A DNA stretch of 64,000 bases, taken from Leucobacter sp. PH1c. GTDB taxonomy: Bacteria; Actinomycetota; Actinomycetes; Actinomycetales; Microbacteriaceae. Made by a program: the position numbers and the translations under genes. Positions 24,055 through 32,019 of this stretch are shown in pieces. Position 1 is the stretch's first letter. Each line of letters begins with the position of its first letter. Location of the stretch: the NCBI RefSeq assembly GCF_000633415.1, contig NZ_AYMV01000003.1, forward strand, positions 1 through 64,000, written 5' to 3'. The notes below the pieces were generated by a model. That model saw nothing but the letters and a program-made list of their open reading frames with translations. It searched no databases and was not told where the DNA came from.

Positions 24055-24058
24055 AAAC
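24045..24058. promoter_or_regulatory. MarR/OhrR-type operator 1
   Basis: GTTTG and CAAAC arms surround CGCA, over the start codon of the divergent small zinc protein gene. A related imperfect site (CGTTTGTGCACGAAT) lies at 24076-24090. Both lie between the two divergent genes, as expected for a self-regulating MarR dimer. Confidence 0.55.
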
Positions 24059-24075
24059 GAAATACTAGCACGGAT

Positions 24076-24090
24076 CGTTTGTGCACGAAT
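24076..24090. promoter_or_regulatory. MarR/OhrR-type operator 2
   Basis: An imperfect palindrome, CGTTTGTGCACGAAT, shares the TTTGTG half-site with 24045-24058 and lies just upstream of the regulator's -10 box (TACCCT, 24095-24100). Binding here would block the regulator's own promoter. Confidence 0.5.
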
Positions 24091-24106
24091 GAGCTACCCT
24101 GTGAGC

Positions 24107-24559
24107 ATGACCTCTGAGGCGACTCCCGAAGACCTGCTGCAACTCGACCGGCAGGTCTGCTTCGCGCTCGCGGTGGCGAGCCGCAGCGTGATCGGCGTGT
24201 ACCGCCCCATCCTCGAGCCGCTCGGACTCACCCACCCGCAGTACCTCGTGATGCTCGCCCTCTGGGAGCAGTCCCCCCTGCGTTTCCGCGACCTCGCTGA
24301 CTCGCTGCGGCTCGATCCCGCGACGCTCTCGCCGCTCGTGAAGCGCTTGGAGAGCCTCGACCTCATCGCCCGCCAGCCCGTGGCCGACGACGAGCGCACC
24401 TTCGCCCTCGTCCCCACCGCGGCGGGGCAGGCGCTCCGGGAGCGCGCGCTCGACGTTCCCCCGGCCGTGATCGCTCGGCTCGGCCTGCCGCTCGACCGCC
24501 TCGAAGCGCTGCGCGACGAGCTCACGGCCATCATCGCCGCGGTCGACTCGGGAAGCTAG
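24107..24559 (+). CDS. MarR-family regulator, OhrR-like
   Basis: The 150-residue protein has a winged HTH (about 45-110; FRDLADSLRLDPATLSPLVKRLESLDLIARQPVADDERT). Near the N-terminus, LDRQVCFALAVASRSVIGVYRPIL places one Cys at the spot used by OhrR peroxide sensors, and GLTHPQYLVMLALWE is also OhrR-like. It may therefore sense organic hydroperoxides. However, no ohr gene is nearby. TACCCT at 24095-24100 is 6 bases before the ATG, indicating a leaderless mRNA. The end overlaps the convergent SDR gene by 4 bases. Confidence 0.88.
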   Translation: MTSEATPEDLLQLDRQVCFALAVASRSVIGVYRPILEPLGLTHPQYLVMLALWEQSPLRFRDLADSLRLDPATLSPLVKRLESLDLIARQPVADDERTFALVPTAAGQALRERALDVPPAVIARLGLPLDRLEALRDELTAIIAAVDSGS

Positions 24560-25461
24560 GCGGACTCGCGCGTCTCCGGCCTCCCGGTGAAGCGGTCCAT
24601 CGACGAGTACACGCCGAACACCCGCCCGGCCACGACGTCCCAGGCGCGCGTGGGCAGCACGCCGCGCAGCGCCATCGCGAGCTTCACCGTCCACGGCTTA
24701 CTCACGATCGGCTTCGCCGCGAGCATGCCCGACCACGCCGCCCGGACCGCGCGCTCCGGCGTCATGATCGGCGTGAGAAGTGGGCCCCGCGCCCCGGCGA
24801 ACATGCCCGTGGAGATGTAGCTCGGGCAGAACGTGGTCACCGCGACGTGCGTATGGCCGGCCCGTTCCAGCTCCAGCCGGAGCGACTCGCTCCAGCCGAT
24901 CATGGCCCACTTCGACGCCGCGTAGACGCTCATCCGGGGGTTCGGCAGCGTGCCCGCCGCTGAGGCGACGTTCAGCACCCGCTTCGGGCGCGAGCGATCC
25001 GCGATCATCCCGGGGAGCACCGCCCGCGCGAGCCACATGGGAGCGAGCGCGTTCACCTGCATGGTCAGCTCGATGTCGGCCTCCGGGTCGTGCTCCCAGA
25101 ACAGTGCACCCCGCACGATCCCCGCATTGTTCACGAGGACATCGGGATCGCCGAGCTCGGACCGCACCCGCAGGATCCCGCGCTCGACCGCGGCGCGATC
25201 CGCGATATCGACCGGGTACGCCCGCACCACGGGCGCGGGCCCCGGGCGCGCGCCCGCTCCCCCGCCGTGCGCGAGCTCCTCCGCGAGCACCTCGGCCCGG
25301 GCGCCGTCGACGTCCCAGAGCGCGATCGCCGCGGCGCCCTCGCGGGCCGCCCGTCGCGCGTAAAGTTCGCCCATCCCGCGGGCGGCGCCCGTGATGAGGA
25401 CGATGGAGCCGGGGATCACGGCCCCGGGCCCGCCGGACACGGTTGCTCGCTGCTCTGCCAT
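24556..25461 (-). CDS. Short-chain dehydrogenase/reductase
   Basis: This 301-residue classical SDR has TGAARGMG (24-31) for NAD(P) binding, NNAG, a catalytic Ser in NVASAAG, and YAASK with the Tyr/Lys pair. A C-terminal 50-residue extension is common in acyl-chain or steroid-type actinobacterial SDRs. Substrate unknown. The ATG at 25461 is chosen because a minus-strand TACGCT -10 (25468-25473) lies 6 bases upstream. A longer in-frame start at 25596 would read through a tandem repeat. The -35 region falls inside that repeat. Confidence 0.87.
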   Translation of the reverse strand: MAEQRATVSGGPGAVIPGSIVLITGAARGMGELYARRAAREGAAAIALWDVDGARAEVLAEELAHGGGAGARPGPAPVVRAYPVDIADRAAVERGILRVRSELGDPDVLVNNAGIVRGALFWEHDPEADIELTMQVNALAPMWLARAVLPGMIADRSRPKRVLNVASAAGTLPNPRMSVYAASKWAMIGWSESLRLELERAGHTHVAVTTFCPSYISTGMFAGARGPLLTPIMTPERAVRAAWSGMLAAKPIVSKPWTVKLAMALRGVLPTRAWDVVAGRVFGVYSSMDRFTGRPETRESA

Positions 25462-25471
25462 GCGCCCAGCG

Positions 25472-25547
25472 TAGCCCGGAGCCCCCGGCATCGCCCGGAG
25501 CGCCCAGTATCGCCCGCAGCGCCCAGTATCGCCCGCAGCGCCCGGCA
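25472..25547. repeat. 19-bp tandem repeat, four units, in the SDR promoter
   Basis: Four units of the type TCGCCCGCAGCGCCCAGTA run at 25472-25490, 25491-25509, 25510-25528 and 25529-25547. The inner pair differs at one base, and the outer copies differ a little more. The array begins in the -10 box of the minus-strand SDR gene and spans its -35 region, so copy number could affect that promoter. Confidence 0.75.
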
Positions 25548-25720
25548 GCTCCCCCGTACCCGATGCGGGCGCGCATAGACTCGGGACACCGCACACGTCG
25601 CGCAGCCGGATCGCCGGCTCGGGGCCGCACCGCAGCTCGTTCGAGCGCAGTGTCGATTTCAGCTCGGCTCATCCGTCACCTGAGTGATGGCGCACACGCG
25701 CCAGCGAGAGGAGAAGAATC

Positions 25721-26071
25721 ATGAAGTACCTGCTGATGCTCACCGGAGACGGCGATGTTCCCGCGTGGGACCAACTGAGCGAATCGGAGCAGGCCGCGCT
25801 CTTCGAACGGTTCGAGCAGTTCCAGGCGGAGTGCTCGGCGCGCGGGATCGAGGTGCTGGCCGAGGCTGCGCTGGAGAGCGGCGCCGCGGCGACCACCATC
25901 CGGCGCGCCGGGGGCGCTCGGCTCGTGCACGAGGGGCCGTACGCCGCGGCATACGAGGGCCTGGGCGGATTCTTCCTCGTGGAGACCCCCAGCTTGGACG
26001 CGCTCCTGCGGGCCTCGGACGCGCTCCCTCCGTACGACATGGAGTTCCGTCCGGTCGACCCGCTCGCGTGA
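25721..26071 (+). CDS. YCII/DGPF-domain protein
   Basis: This 116-residue YCII-fold protein (DGPF domain) has MKYLLMLTGDG at the start and HEGPYAAAYEGLGGFFLVETPSLDALLRAS, the DGPF-type core. It lies directly before, and overlaps by 4 bases (GTGA), an ECF42-type sigma factor. DGPF proteins are the standard genomic partners of ECF42 factors. The biochemical role of DGPF is unknown. GAGAGGAG stands before the ATG. Confidence 0.9.
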   Translation: MKYLLMLTGDGDVPAWDQLSESEQAALFERFEQFQAECSARGIEVLAEAALESGAAATTIRRAGGARLVHEGPYAAAYEGLGGFFLVETPSLDALLRASDALPPYDMEFRPVDPLA

Positions 26072-27303
26072 CCGAGGCGGATTCCGGCCAGGCAGTGGCG
26101 GCCCTGGTGCGCGAGCACTGGGCGCCGCTGCTGCGCTCCCTCACGGCGTTCTCCGGGCGGGTGGATCTCGCCGAGGACGCACTGTCCACCGCATGCGAGC
26201 GGGCGCTCGCGGCGTGGGAGGACGCGCCGCCCCAGAGCCCGGTCGCCTGGGTGCGGCGCACGGCCCAGCGCATCCTCATCGACGCCCTGCGCCGCGAGCA
26301 GGCGCTTGCGCGCAGGCACCACCTCCTCGCAGCACCGCACGCCGTCGAGGCCGAGGAGTGCGCACAGGATCCCGTGGACGATCGCATCGACATGCTGTGG
26401 CTGGCCTGTCACCCGGCGCTCCGCGCGGAATCCCGCCCGCTGCTCGCACTGCGCTTCGTGCTCGGCGTCCCGACCGAGCGGCTCGCGCGCATGTTCCTCG
26501 TGCCGACCCCGACCCTGGCGGCGCGGATCACCCGGGCGAAGCAGCGCGCTGCACGCGCCGGCTTCGCCCTGCCGTCCGCTCAGCACACACCCGAGCGCTC
26601 CGCCGACGTCGCTCGCGCACTCTCCGTGGCCTACACCGCGGCGTACTTCGCGAACGATGCGTCCGCCACGGACCTCGTCACCCTGATCCGGCAGACCGCG
26701 GCGAGCCACCCGCACCCGGCGCTGACCGCGCTCCAGGTACTCGTCTCATTCGTCCACGCGCGCCGGGACGCACGGATCTCGGCCGATGGGCGGCTGCTGA
26801 CCCTGGCCGAGCAGGATCGCTCCCTGTGGCACGCCGACGAGCTGGCGGAGGCGCTGCGCCAGTACACCGCCCTCGCGCCGGGCGGGGGCTACGCGGAAGA
26901 GCTGCGCGGCTACGCCACCATCGAGGCGGCCCACGCGATCGCGCCCGACCTCGAGCGCACCGACTGGGGACTCATCGACGCCGTCTTCGAGCGGCTCGCA
27001 CAGCTCGGGGATTCCCCGCTCGACCGGCTGTCGCGGGTCGCGGGCCGCGCGGCATCCGGACGCCCGCTCGCTCGGCCGGACGTCGACCGGCTTCACCGCG
27101 AGCTCCCGGACCACCATCGCGTCCTCGTCATCGGCGCGCACCTCCTCCGCCAGGAGGGCGACCGCGCCGGATCCGATGCCCTCCTTCGGCAAGCCATCGA
27201 GCTCTGCCCCCACGAGCACGAGCGGGGCGCGATCCGGCAGCTTCTGGGCTCGCCCGCGGACGGCGAGCCTGCCGAGGATCGCTCGCGTCCGCGCCGCACG
27301 TGA
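26068..27303 (+). CDS. ECF42-type RNA polymerase sigma factor
   Basis: The 411-residue protein has sigma-70 region 2 (about 20-85; DLAEDALSTACERALAAWED, TAQRILIDALRRE) and region 4 (about 115-170; LRFVLGVPTERLARMFLVPTPTLAARITRAKQR). A long C-terminal helical/TPR-like domain (about 185-400) is the mark of the ECF42 group, which carries no classical anti-sigma gene. The start is GTG at 26068, overlapping the DGPF stop. The C-terminal domain is thought to modulate activity. Target genes are unknown but typically include the adjacent DGPF gene. Confidence 0.9.
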   Translation: MTEADSGQAVAALVREHWAPLLRSLTAFSGRVDLAEDALSTACERALAAWEDAPPQSPVAWVRRTAQRILIDALRREQALARRHHLLAAPHAVEAEECAQDPVDDRIDMLWLACHPALRAESRPLLALRFVLGVPTERLARMFLVPTPTLAARITRAKQRAARAGFALPSAQHTPERSADVARALSVAYTAAYFANDASATDLVTLIRQTAASHPHPALTALQVLVSFVHARRDARISADGRLLTLAEQDRSLWHADELAEALRQYTALAPGGGYAEELRGYATIEAAHAIAPDLERTDWGLIDAVFERLAQLGDSPLDRLSRVAGRAASGRPLARPDVDRLHRELPDHHRVLVIGAHLLRQEGDRAGSDALLRQAIELCPHEHERGAIRQLLGSPADGEPAEDRSRPRRT

Positions 27304-27347
27304 GCGACGGAGCATCCGCGACGCCACGGAGCCGCCGAGCGCACGAC

Positions 27348-27384
27348 AAAGCCCCGCTCTTCCGAAGAAGAAGCGGGGCTTTCT
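27348..27384. terminator. Terminator shared by the sigma factor and tRNA-Gln
   Basis: AAAGCCCCGCT (27348-27358) pairs with AGCGGGGCTTT (27372-27382) and is flanked by T-rich ends on both strands. It lies between the ECF42 stop (27303) and the 3' end of the minus-strand tRNA-Gln (27385), so it serves both. Confidence 0.85.
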
Positions 27385-27459
27385 TGGCTGGGATACCAGG
27401 ACTCGAACCTAGAATGACGGTACCAGAAACCGTTGTGTTGCCAATTACACCATATCCCA
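27385..27459 (-). tRNA. tRNA-Gln (anticodon CUG), CCA encoded
   Basis: The acceptor stem is TGGGATA/TATCCCA with discriminator G and an encoded CCA (27385-27387). Anticodon loop TTCTGGT in stem ACGGT/ACCGT gives CUG for glutamine. The T loop is TTCGAGT. The intact cloverleaf lies next to a strong terminator. Confidence 0.93.
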
Positions 27460-27547
27460 ATGGTGGAAACTGCGCTCCGCGGGAGCGCCGCACCGAGAGT
27501 TAACTTTACCCGCTTCTCCCCCGGAACACCAAACCGGCCCGCGTGAT

Positions 27548-27583
27548 CGGGATCCCGGGCGCGCCACGCGGCCCGGGATCCCG
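27548..27583 (-). terminator. Terminator of the decarboxylase-APC-Usp operon
   Basis: A perfect 13-bp stem (27548-27560 with 27571-27583) ends 1 base before the stop codon of the minus-strand Usp gene, which is the last gene of the operon. Confidence 0.75.
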
Positions 27584-27584
27584 C

Positions 27585-28583
27585 TCAGTTGCGCTCGCTC
27601 CCCTGCGCGGCGTATTCGTCGACCGCCCGGCGCGGCACGAGCACGACGGGGACGGGGGCGCAGCGGACGATCTTCGCCGCGTGCGAGCCCAGCGAGATCC
27701 GCGCGAGCGGGCCCACGCTGCTCGATCCGACGAGGAGCACCTCGGAGCCCTCCCAGGCGATCGCGCGCAGCGCGGCCCGCCAGTCCGCTCCCGCGCCGAC
27801 GGCGAGTTCCACCGCAGGCGCGGCGGGGTGCCGCCGCTCGATCTCGCCCTCGAGGCGCCCCGCGCGGTCGCGGATGAGGGCCTCCCACTCGGCGAGCACG
27901 GCATCCTCCGCGGCGAAGCCGATGGCCGCGCCGAGGAGGCCCCGCGGGCGCGGGTGGAACGATGCGATGCGCAGCCCCGCCCCCGCCTCGGCAGCAACCG
28001 CGGCGGCGCCGAGCACCAGTTCGCCCGAGGTCTCGGAGCCGTTGTACGCCGCGGTGATCCGCCCGAGCCGCGCCCCCGGGGCGGCCGCGAAGCCGTGCGG
28101 CGCGATCCCCACGGGGAGCTCGGCGCTCTGCAACAGACCGATGCCGACCGAGCCGAGGGCGATGCCGCCGCCCTCGCCCGCATCCGCGTTCGATTCCGCG
28201 CCGGGGCCCGTGGCGGGGTCCGCTCCCGGCCCCGCCTGCGGCTCCTCGCCCGCGGCGCCGATCACCAGGCGCACCGCGCGCTCCTCTGCGCAGACGTCGA
28301 GGAGACCGCGACGCGCGCTCGACGCGGCACGGAGCACGACGCGCACGTCGAGGTCGCCGAGCACCGCGGCGCAGTCCGCGCGGAGCCGCCCGACCGCATC
28401 CTCCGCCGCTCCCGCGAGGAAGCGCTGGTACTCCCCGTCCACGCCGCCGCCGCCCGGGGTCCAGCCCGCCGGGGTGATCGCGGCGAGCACGAGTGCCCGG
28501 TCCATCGATCGCGCGAGGAGCGCCCCGAGGTGCACTGCCGCGGCGGACGGATGCCCCGGCGCGACACCGACGACGACGGTCAT
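27585..28583 (-). CDS. Tandem universal stress protein (UspA-like)
   Basis: The 332-residue protein has two Usp domains (about 1-165 and 170-325). The second ends with the ATP-binding-like GSSSVGPLARISLGSHAAKIVRCAPVPVVLVP segment, and the first keeps VVVGVAPGHPSA but has a degenerate phosphate loop. The ATG overlaps the stop of the upstream APC transporter gene by 4 bases. Fusion of Usp function to an amino-acid transporter operon suggests regulation of the transporter, an inference from context. Confidence 0.88.
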   Translation of the reverse strand: MTVVVGVAPGHPSAAAVHLGALLARSMDRALVLAAITPAGWTPGGGGVDGEYQRFLAGAAEDAVGRLRADCAAVLGDLDVRVVLRAASSARRGLLDVCAEERAVRLVIGAAGEEPQAGPGADPATGPGAESNADAGEGGGIALGSVGIGLLQSAELPVGIAPHGFAAAPGARLGRITAAYNGSETSGELVLGAAAVAAEAGAGLRIASFHPRPRGLLGAAIGFAAEDAVLAEWEALIRDRAGRLEGEIERRHPAAPAVELAVGAGADWRAALRAIAWEGSEVLLVGSSSVGPLARISLGSHAAKIVRCAPVPVVLVPRRAVDEYAAQGSERN

Positions 28584-30115
28584 CGCCCGCCCCGCTCCTG
28601 ATCGAGCGCGGCCCGCTCGAGATCGTCGGTGCCGAGATCCTCATCGCGATCGCCCTCGGCCGAATCGGCGTACCGGTACCGGCCGGGCCCGGTAAGCACG
28701 ATCATGCCCGTGTCGATGCGGTGCCCGAGCACCGAGTTCTTGCGGCCGGTGAAGAAGTACCAGACGAGCACGAGGACCGTCCAGGCGGCGAACACGATGA
28801 TAGTGATCGGCCGGAGATCCTTGATGATCCAGAGGCAGCCGATGATCGAGAGGATCGGGATCACCGGGTAGAGCGGCACGCGGAACTTGCGCTCCAGATC
28901 GGGCTCGCGGCGACGGAGGACCATCACGGCGATCGACACGACGAGGAAGGCCGCGAGCGTTCCGATAGAGGTCATCTCGGCAAGGAAGTTGATGGGCAGG
29001 ACGCCCGCGAGGATCGCGACGATGATGGAGACGATGATGGTGTTCGCGATGGGGGTCATCGTGCGGGGGTTGACCTTCTGGAAGATCTTCGGCGCCATGC
29101 CGTCCCGGCTCATCGCGAAGAGGATGCGCGTCTGCCCGTACAGCACGACGAGCGTCACGCTGAAGATCGAGATCACTGCGCCCGCCGCGACGACGGTTCC
29201 CGGCCACGTCGCGCCGACGATGTTCTCGAGGATCGCGGAGAGGCCGGCGCTCTGACCCGCGAAGTCGCCGGCCGCCTGCGCGCCGAGCGCGGTCACCGCG
29301 ACGAGCACGTACACGGCGGTGACGACGATCAGCGCGGTGATGAGCGCGATGGGGAGGTTGCGGCGCGGGTTCTTCGCCTCGTCGCCGGCGGTCGCCACGG
29401 CGTCGAGCCCGACGAAGGAGAAGAAGATGATGCCGGCACCCGTCATGATCCCGGTGAATCCGAACGGGGCGAAGTTCGCGAAGTGGTCGGCGTTCCAGCC
29501 CGTGATTCCCACGGCGACGAAGAACAGCAGGACCGCGATCTTCGTGAGCACCATCAGGGTGTTCGCGATCACCGACTCGGACGTGCCGCGGATGAGGAGG
29601 AGGCAGCACAGCCCGATGAGGATCACGGCGGGCAGGTTGATGATGCCGCCCTCCTCGGGAGCGTAGAGGAGCGCGTGCGGCAGCTCCCAGCCGAGCAGGT
29701 TCACGAAGAGCTGGTTCACGTACTGCGACCACCCCACCGCGACCGCGGCGGTGGAGACCCCGTACTCGAGCAGCAGGCACGCCGCGACCCCCATCGCGGG
29801 CAGCTCGCCGAGGGTGCTGTACGCATAGGAGTACGAGGATCCCGAGACGGGGACGCTGCTCGCGAGCTCGGCGTAGCAGAGCACCGAGAGTCCGGCGACG
29901 AGCCCCGCGATCACGAAGGACCAGAGCACCGCGGGGCCGGCGATCGGCACCGCCTCGGACAGGATGAAGAAGATGCCGGTGCCGATCGTGCCGCCCACCC
30001 CGATGAGGGTGAGCTGGAACAGGCCGATGCTGCGCTTCAGCTGGCTGCCGTCCTCACCCCCGTCTCGGGGAACGGGCTTCACTCGGAAGAGCTGCTGTCG
30101 CAGGGTGCTCGCCAT
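28580..30115 (-). CDS. APC-family amino-acid permease / exchanger
   Basis: The 511-residue APC transporter has 12 or more TM helices. TM1 carries GVGGTIGTGIFFILSE and the family motif SFVGLDAVATAGDEAKNPRRNLP lies near the middle. The soluble C-terminal tail (about 60 residues) is acidic. It lies between a PLP decarboxylase and a Usp gene on the same strand, so a substrate/product exchange (amino acid in, amine out) is likely. The specific pair (Lys/cadaverine, Orn/putrescine or Arg/agmatine) cannot be read from sequence. Confidence 0.9.
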   Translation of the reverse strand: MASTLRQQLFRVKPVPRDGGEDGSQLKRSIGLFQLTLIGVGGTIGTGIFFILSEAVPIAGPAVLWSFVIAGLVAGLSVLCYAELASSVPVSGSSYSYAYSTLGELPAMGVAACLLLEYGVSTAAVAVGWSQYVNQLFVNLLGWELPHALLYAPEEGGIINLPAVILIGLCCLLLIRGTSESVIANTLMVLTKIAVLLFFVAVGITGWNADHFANFAPFGFTGIMTGAGIIFFSFVGLDAVATAGDEAKNPRRNLPIALITALIVVTAVYVLVAVTALGAQAAGDFAGQSAGLSAILENIVGATWPGTVVAAGAVISIFSVTLVVLYGQTRILFAMSRDGMAPKIFQKVNPRTMTPIANTIIVSIIVAILAGVLPINFLAEMTSIGTLAAFLVVSIAVMVLRRREPDLERKFRVPLYPVIPILSIIGCLWIIKDLRPITIIVFAAWTVLVLVWYFFTGRKNSVLGHRIDTGMIVLTGPGRYRYADSAEGDRDEDLGTDDLERAALDQERGGR

Positions 30116-30239
30116 GTCGGTATTTCTCCAGACTTCGTTGTCTCACGCGGGGGGCCGCGATCGGTCGGTCCCGGCGCCAGGGTGCTGTGCGCCGGTGATC
30201 CAGCTGTGGGATCGAGCGGGGGCGGCGTGAGCGCGCCGC

Positions 30240-30279
30240 ACCCCGCAGCGCCCCGGCGCGGTGCTGCTCGATGCGGGGT
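30240..30279 (-). terminator. Weak hairpin in the gap between decarboxylase and APC genes
   Basis: ACCCCGCA (30240-30247) pairs with TGCGGGGT (30272-30279). The gap 30116-30313 otherwise holds no recognisable gene or site. This may only reduce read-through from the decarboxylase into the APC gene. Confidence 0.35.
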
Positions 30280-30313
30280 TCGAGCCGCTCCGTTCCGGGG
30301 CGCAGGCAGAGGG

Positions 30314-31906
30314 TCAGGGGGTGCGGATCACGCGGAACCGGGACACTTCGGCGTCCACCGCCCCTCGGACGTAGCCCGTGGGCGAGGCGGCGACCGCGTG
30401 CAGGAACTCGACCGCGGCGGCCGTGATCTCCTCCCCGGGCATCACGTTCGGGATCCCGGGCGGGTACGCGGCGAGCGTGTCTGCCGAGATGCGGCCCACC
30501 GCCTCGGCCGCGGGCACGAGCTCGGTGTCGCCGAAGAAGCCGTCACGGGGCGACATCCGCCGCTCGCCCGGCGCGGGGAGCGCCGGGAAGGCCGTGGCGC
30601 CGGACTGCTCGGCTCGGGCGACGGCGGCCTCGGGCGACTCGACGACGGCGACCATCGCGGCGTACACCGCGTCGACGTCGGGCGTCTTGCCCGCGCCGAT
30701 TACGGCGACGATGGAGGTGGCCGTCGACATCTCGAAGTAGAGGGCGTGGTCCGCGATCAGGCGGTCGCGCACCCAGTGCCCCGAGAGCCCGGCGGCCGAA
30801 ACGTCGATCGGCACACGGAGCAGGTCGGTGTCCACGATGTCGGGGGAGTCGCCGAAGTGATCGCTCACCACTTCGAAACGCGGATCGGCGCGGAGCAGGT
30901 CACGGAAACGCTCGGCCGTCGCGACGGAGCGGCCGATCGCGTCCTCGCCACCGACGAGGGCGGCGCGCGCGATGTCGAGCGAGGCGCGCATGATGGCGCT
31001 CGTCGATGTGGAGGCCGTCATCGAGAGCGCGCGCTCCACGAGCGGCTCCAGCCGCTCGGCGAACGGGCCGTGGCCGAGGTGCAGCATCGCGGACTGCGTG
31101 AGCGAGCCCGCGAGCTTGTGCGTGCTCGAGATCACGAGGTCGGCGCCGAGGCGGGCGGGCGACTCGGGCAGCCCCGGGTGGAAGCCGAAGTGCGGGCCCC
31201 ACGCGCCGTCGACGATGAGCGGAGCGCCGTGCGCATGCGCGACGTCCGCGAGCCCGCGCACGTCGGAGACGGAGCCGAAGTAGCTCGGCGAGATCACGTA
31301 CACCGCGGCGGCAGGGCGCCCCTCAGCGGCGGCCTCCGAGAGCGCCCGGTCGAGCGCGGCGGGCGACACGCCGTGCGCCATACCGTTCGCGTCATCGACC
31401 GCGGGGAAGACATACGACGGCGTGATGCCGGCCAGCAGGACGCCGTCGCTGAAGCTCGAGTGCGCGCTGCGCTGGGCGAGCAGGTGCTCCCCCAGCCCGC
31501 GGGCGGCGAGCGCCGCCGTCCGGTTGGCCTGGGAGGCGCCGTTCGTGAGGAACCAGGTGCGCTTCGCGCCCCAGGCGTCCGCCGCGAGCGCGAGCGCCTC
31601 GTCGAGCGGGGAATCGCTCTCAAGGTCGAGGCCCTCGAGCAGCATGGGCACGTCGAGCCGCAGCGCGCGCTCCCCGAGGAAGTCCGCGAGGCGCCCGCTG
31701 ATCCCGCGGTCGCTGCCGCCGTGCCCGGGCACCATGAGCTGCGTCGGATCCCGCTCGATGTAGCGCTCGAGCGCGTCGGCGAAGGGGGTGCGCTCGTGCC
31801 GGCGGAGGCGGTCCGCGCGAGCGCGGCTCGCGGGGTCGAGATCAGGGGTCTCGCTCGTCTCGACGCGCGCGTCGGACGTGGGGTCTGCGTGGAACATGAG
31901 TTCCAT
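30314..31906 (-). CDS. Orn/Lys/Arg decarboxylase family (PLP, short type)
   Basis: The 530-residue fold-type-I PLP decarboxylase has VPGHGG (59-64), VDGAWGPHFGFHPGLP (232-247) and the PLP lysine in STHK (Lys264). The C-terminal domain has the AYPPGIPNVMPGE signature. The N-terminal wing domain of E. coli CadA is missing, as in the short (about 480-530 residue) actinobacterial/Gram-positive type. It produces an amine and CO2 and consumes a cytoplasmic proton. Two ATGs (31906 and 31897) are possible. A divergent LysR gene and a palindrome at 31954-31970 suggest regulated expression. Confidence 0.9.
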   Translation of the reverse strand: MELMFHADPTSDARVETSETPDLDPASRARADRLRRHERTPFADALERYIERDPTQLMVPGHGGSDRGISGRLADFLGERALRLDVPMLLEGLDLESDSPLDEALALAADAWGAKRTWFLTNGASQANRTAALAARGLGEHLLAQRSAHSSFSDGVLLAGITPSYVFPAVDDANGMAHGVSPAALDRALSEAAAEGRPAAAVYVISPSYFGSVSDVRGLADVAHAHGAPLIVDGAWGPHFGFHPGLPESPARLGADLVISSTHKLAGSLTQSAMLHLGHGPFAERLEPLVERALSMTASTSTSAIMRASLDIARAALVGGEDAIGRSVATAERFRDLLRADPRFEVVSDHFGDSPDIVDTDLLRVPIDVSAAGLSGHWVRDRLIADHALYFEMSTATSIVAVIGAGKTPDVDAVYAAMVAVVESPEAAVARAEQSGATAFPALPAPGERRMSPRDGFFGDTELVPAAEAVGRISADTLAAYPPGIPNVMPGEEITAAAVEFLHAVAASPTGYVRGAVDAEVSRFRVIRTP

Positions 31907-31953
31907 CCTGTCCGGCCCGGCGCCGCAGCTGAATCCTCAGATTCCTCGGAGCT

Positions 31954-31970
31954 CACATATTCCGTATGTG
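31954..31970. promoter_or_regulatory. LysR-type operator between decarboxylase and LysR genes
   Basis: CACATA (31954-31959) and TATGTG (31965-31970) are perfect arms around TTCCG. ATA-N5-TAT is the T-N11-A type palindrome bound by LysR proteins. It lies between the divergent starts and just upstream of the lysR -35 box. Confidence 0.6.
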
Positions 31971-31976
31971 GCAGAA

Positions 31977-32005
31977 TTGACCTCTTCGCATCCGCACACT
32001 ATATG
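31977..32005 (+). promoter_or_regulatory. Sigma-70 promoter of the LysR gene
   Basis: TTGACC (31977-31982) and TATATG (32000-32005) are separated by exactly 17 bases, an unusually consensus-like pair for this GC-rich genome. GGAGTAGG follows, then GTG at 32020, so this gene is not leaderless. Confidence 0.75.
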
Positions 32006-32019
32006 GAGTAGGTGACACG

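Noticed and set aside
28493-32011. A 1172-codon open frame on the plus strand
   Set aside because: It is antisense to the Usp, APC and decarboxylase genes, has Arg/Asp/Glu-rich low-complexity composition and no domain. Long antisense frames are expected at this G+C content.
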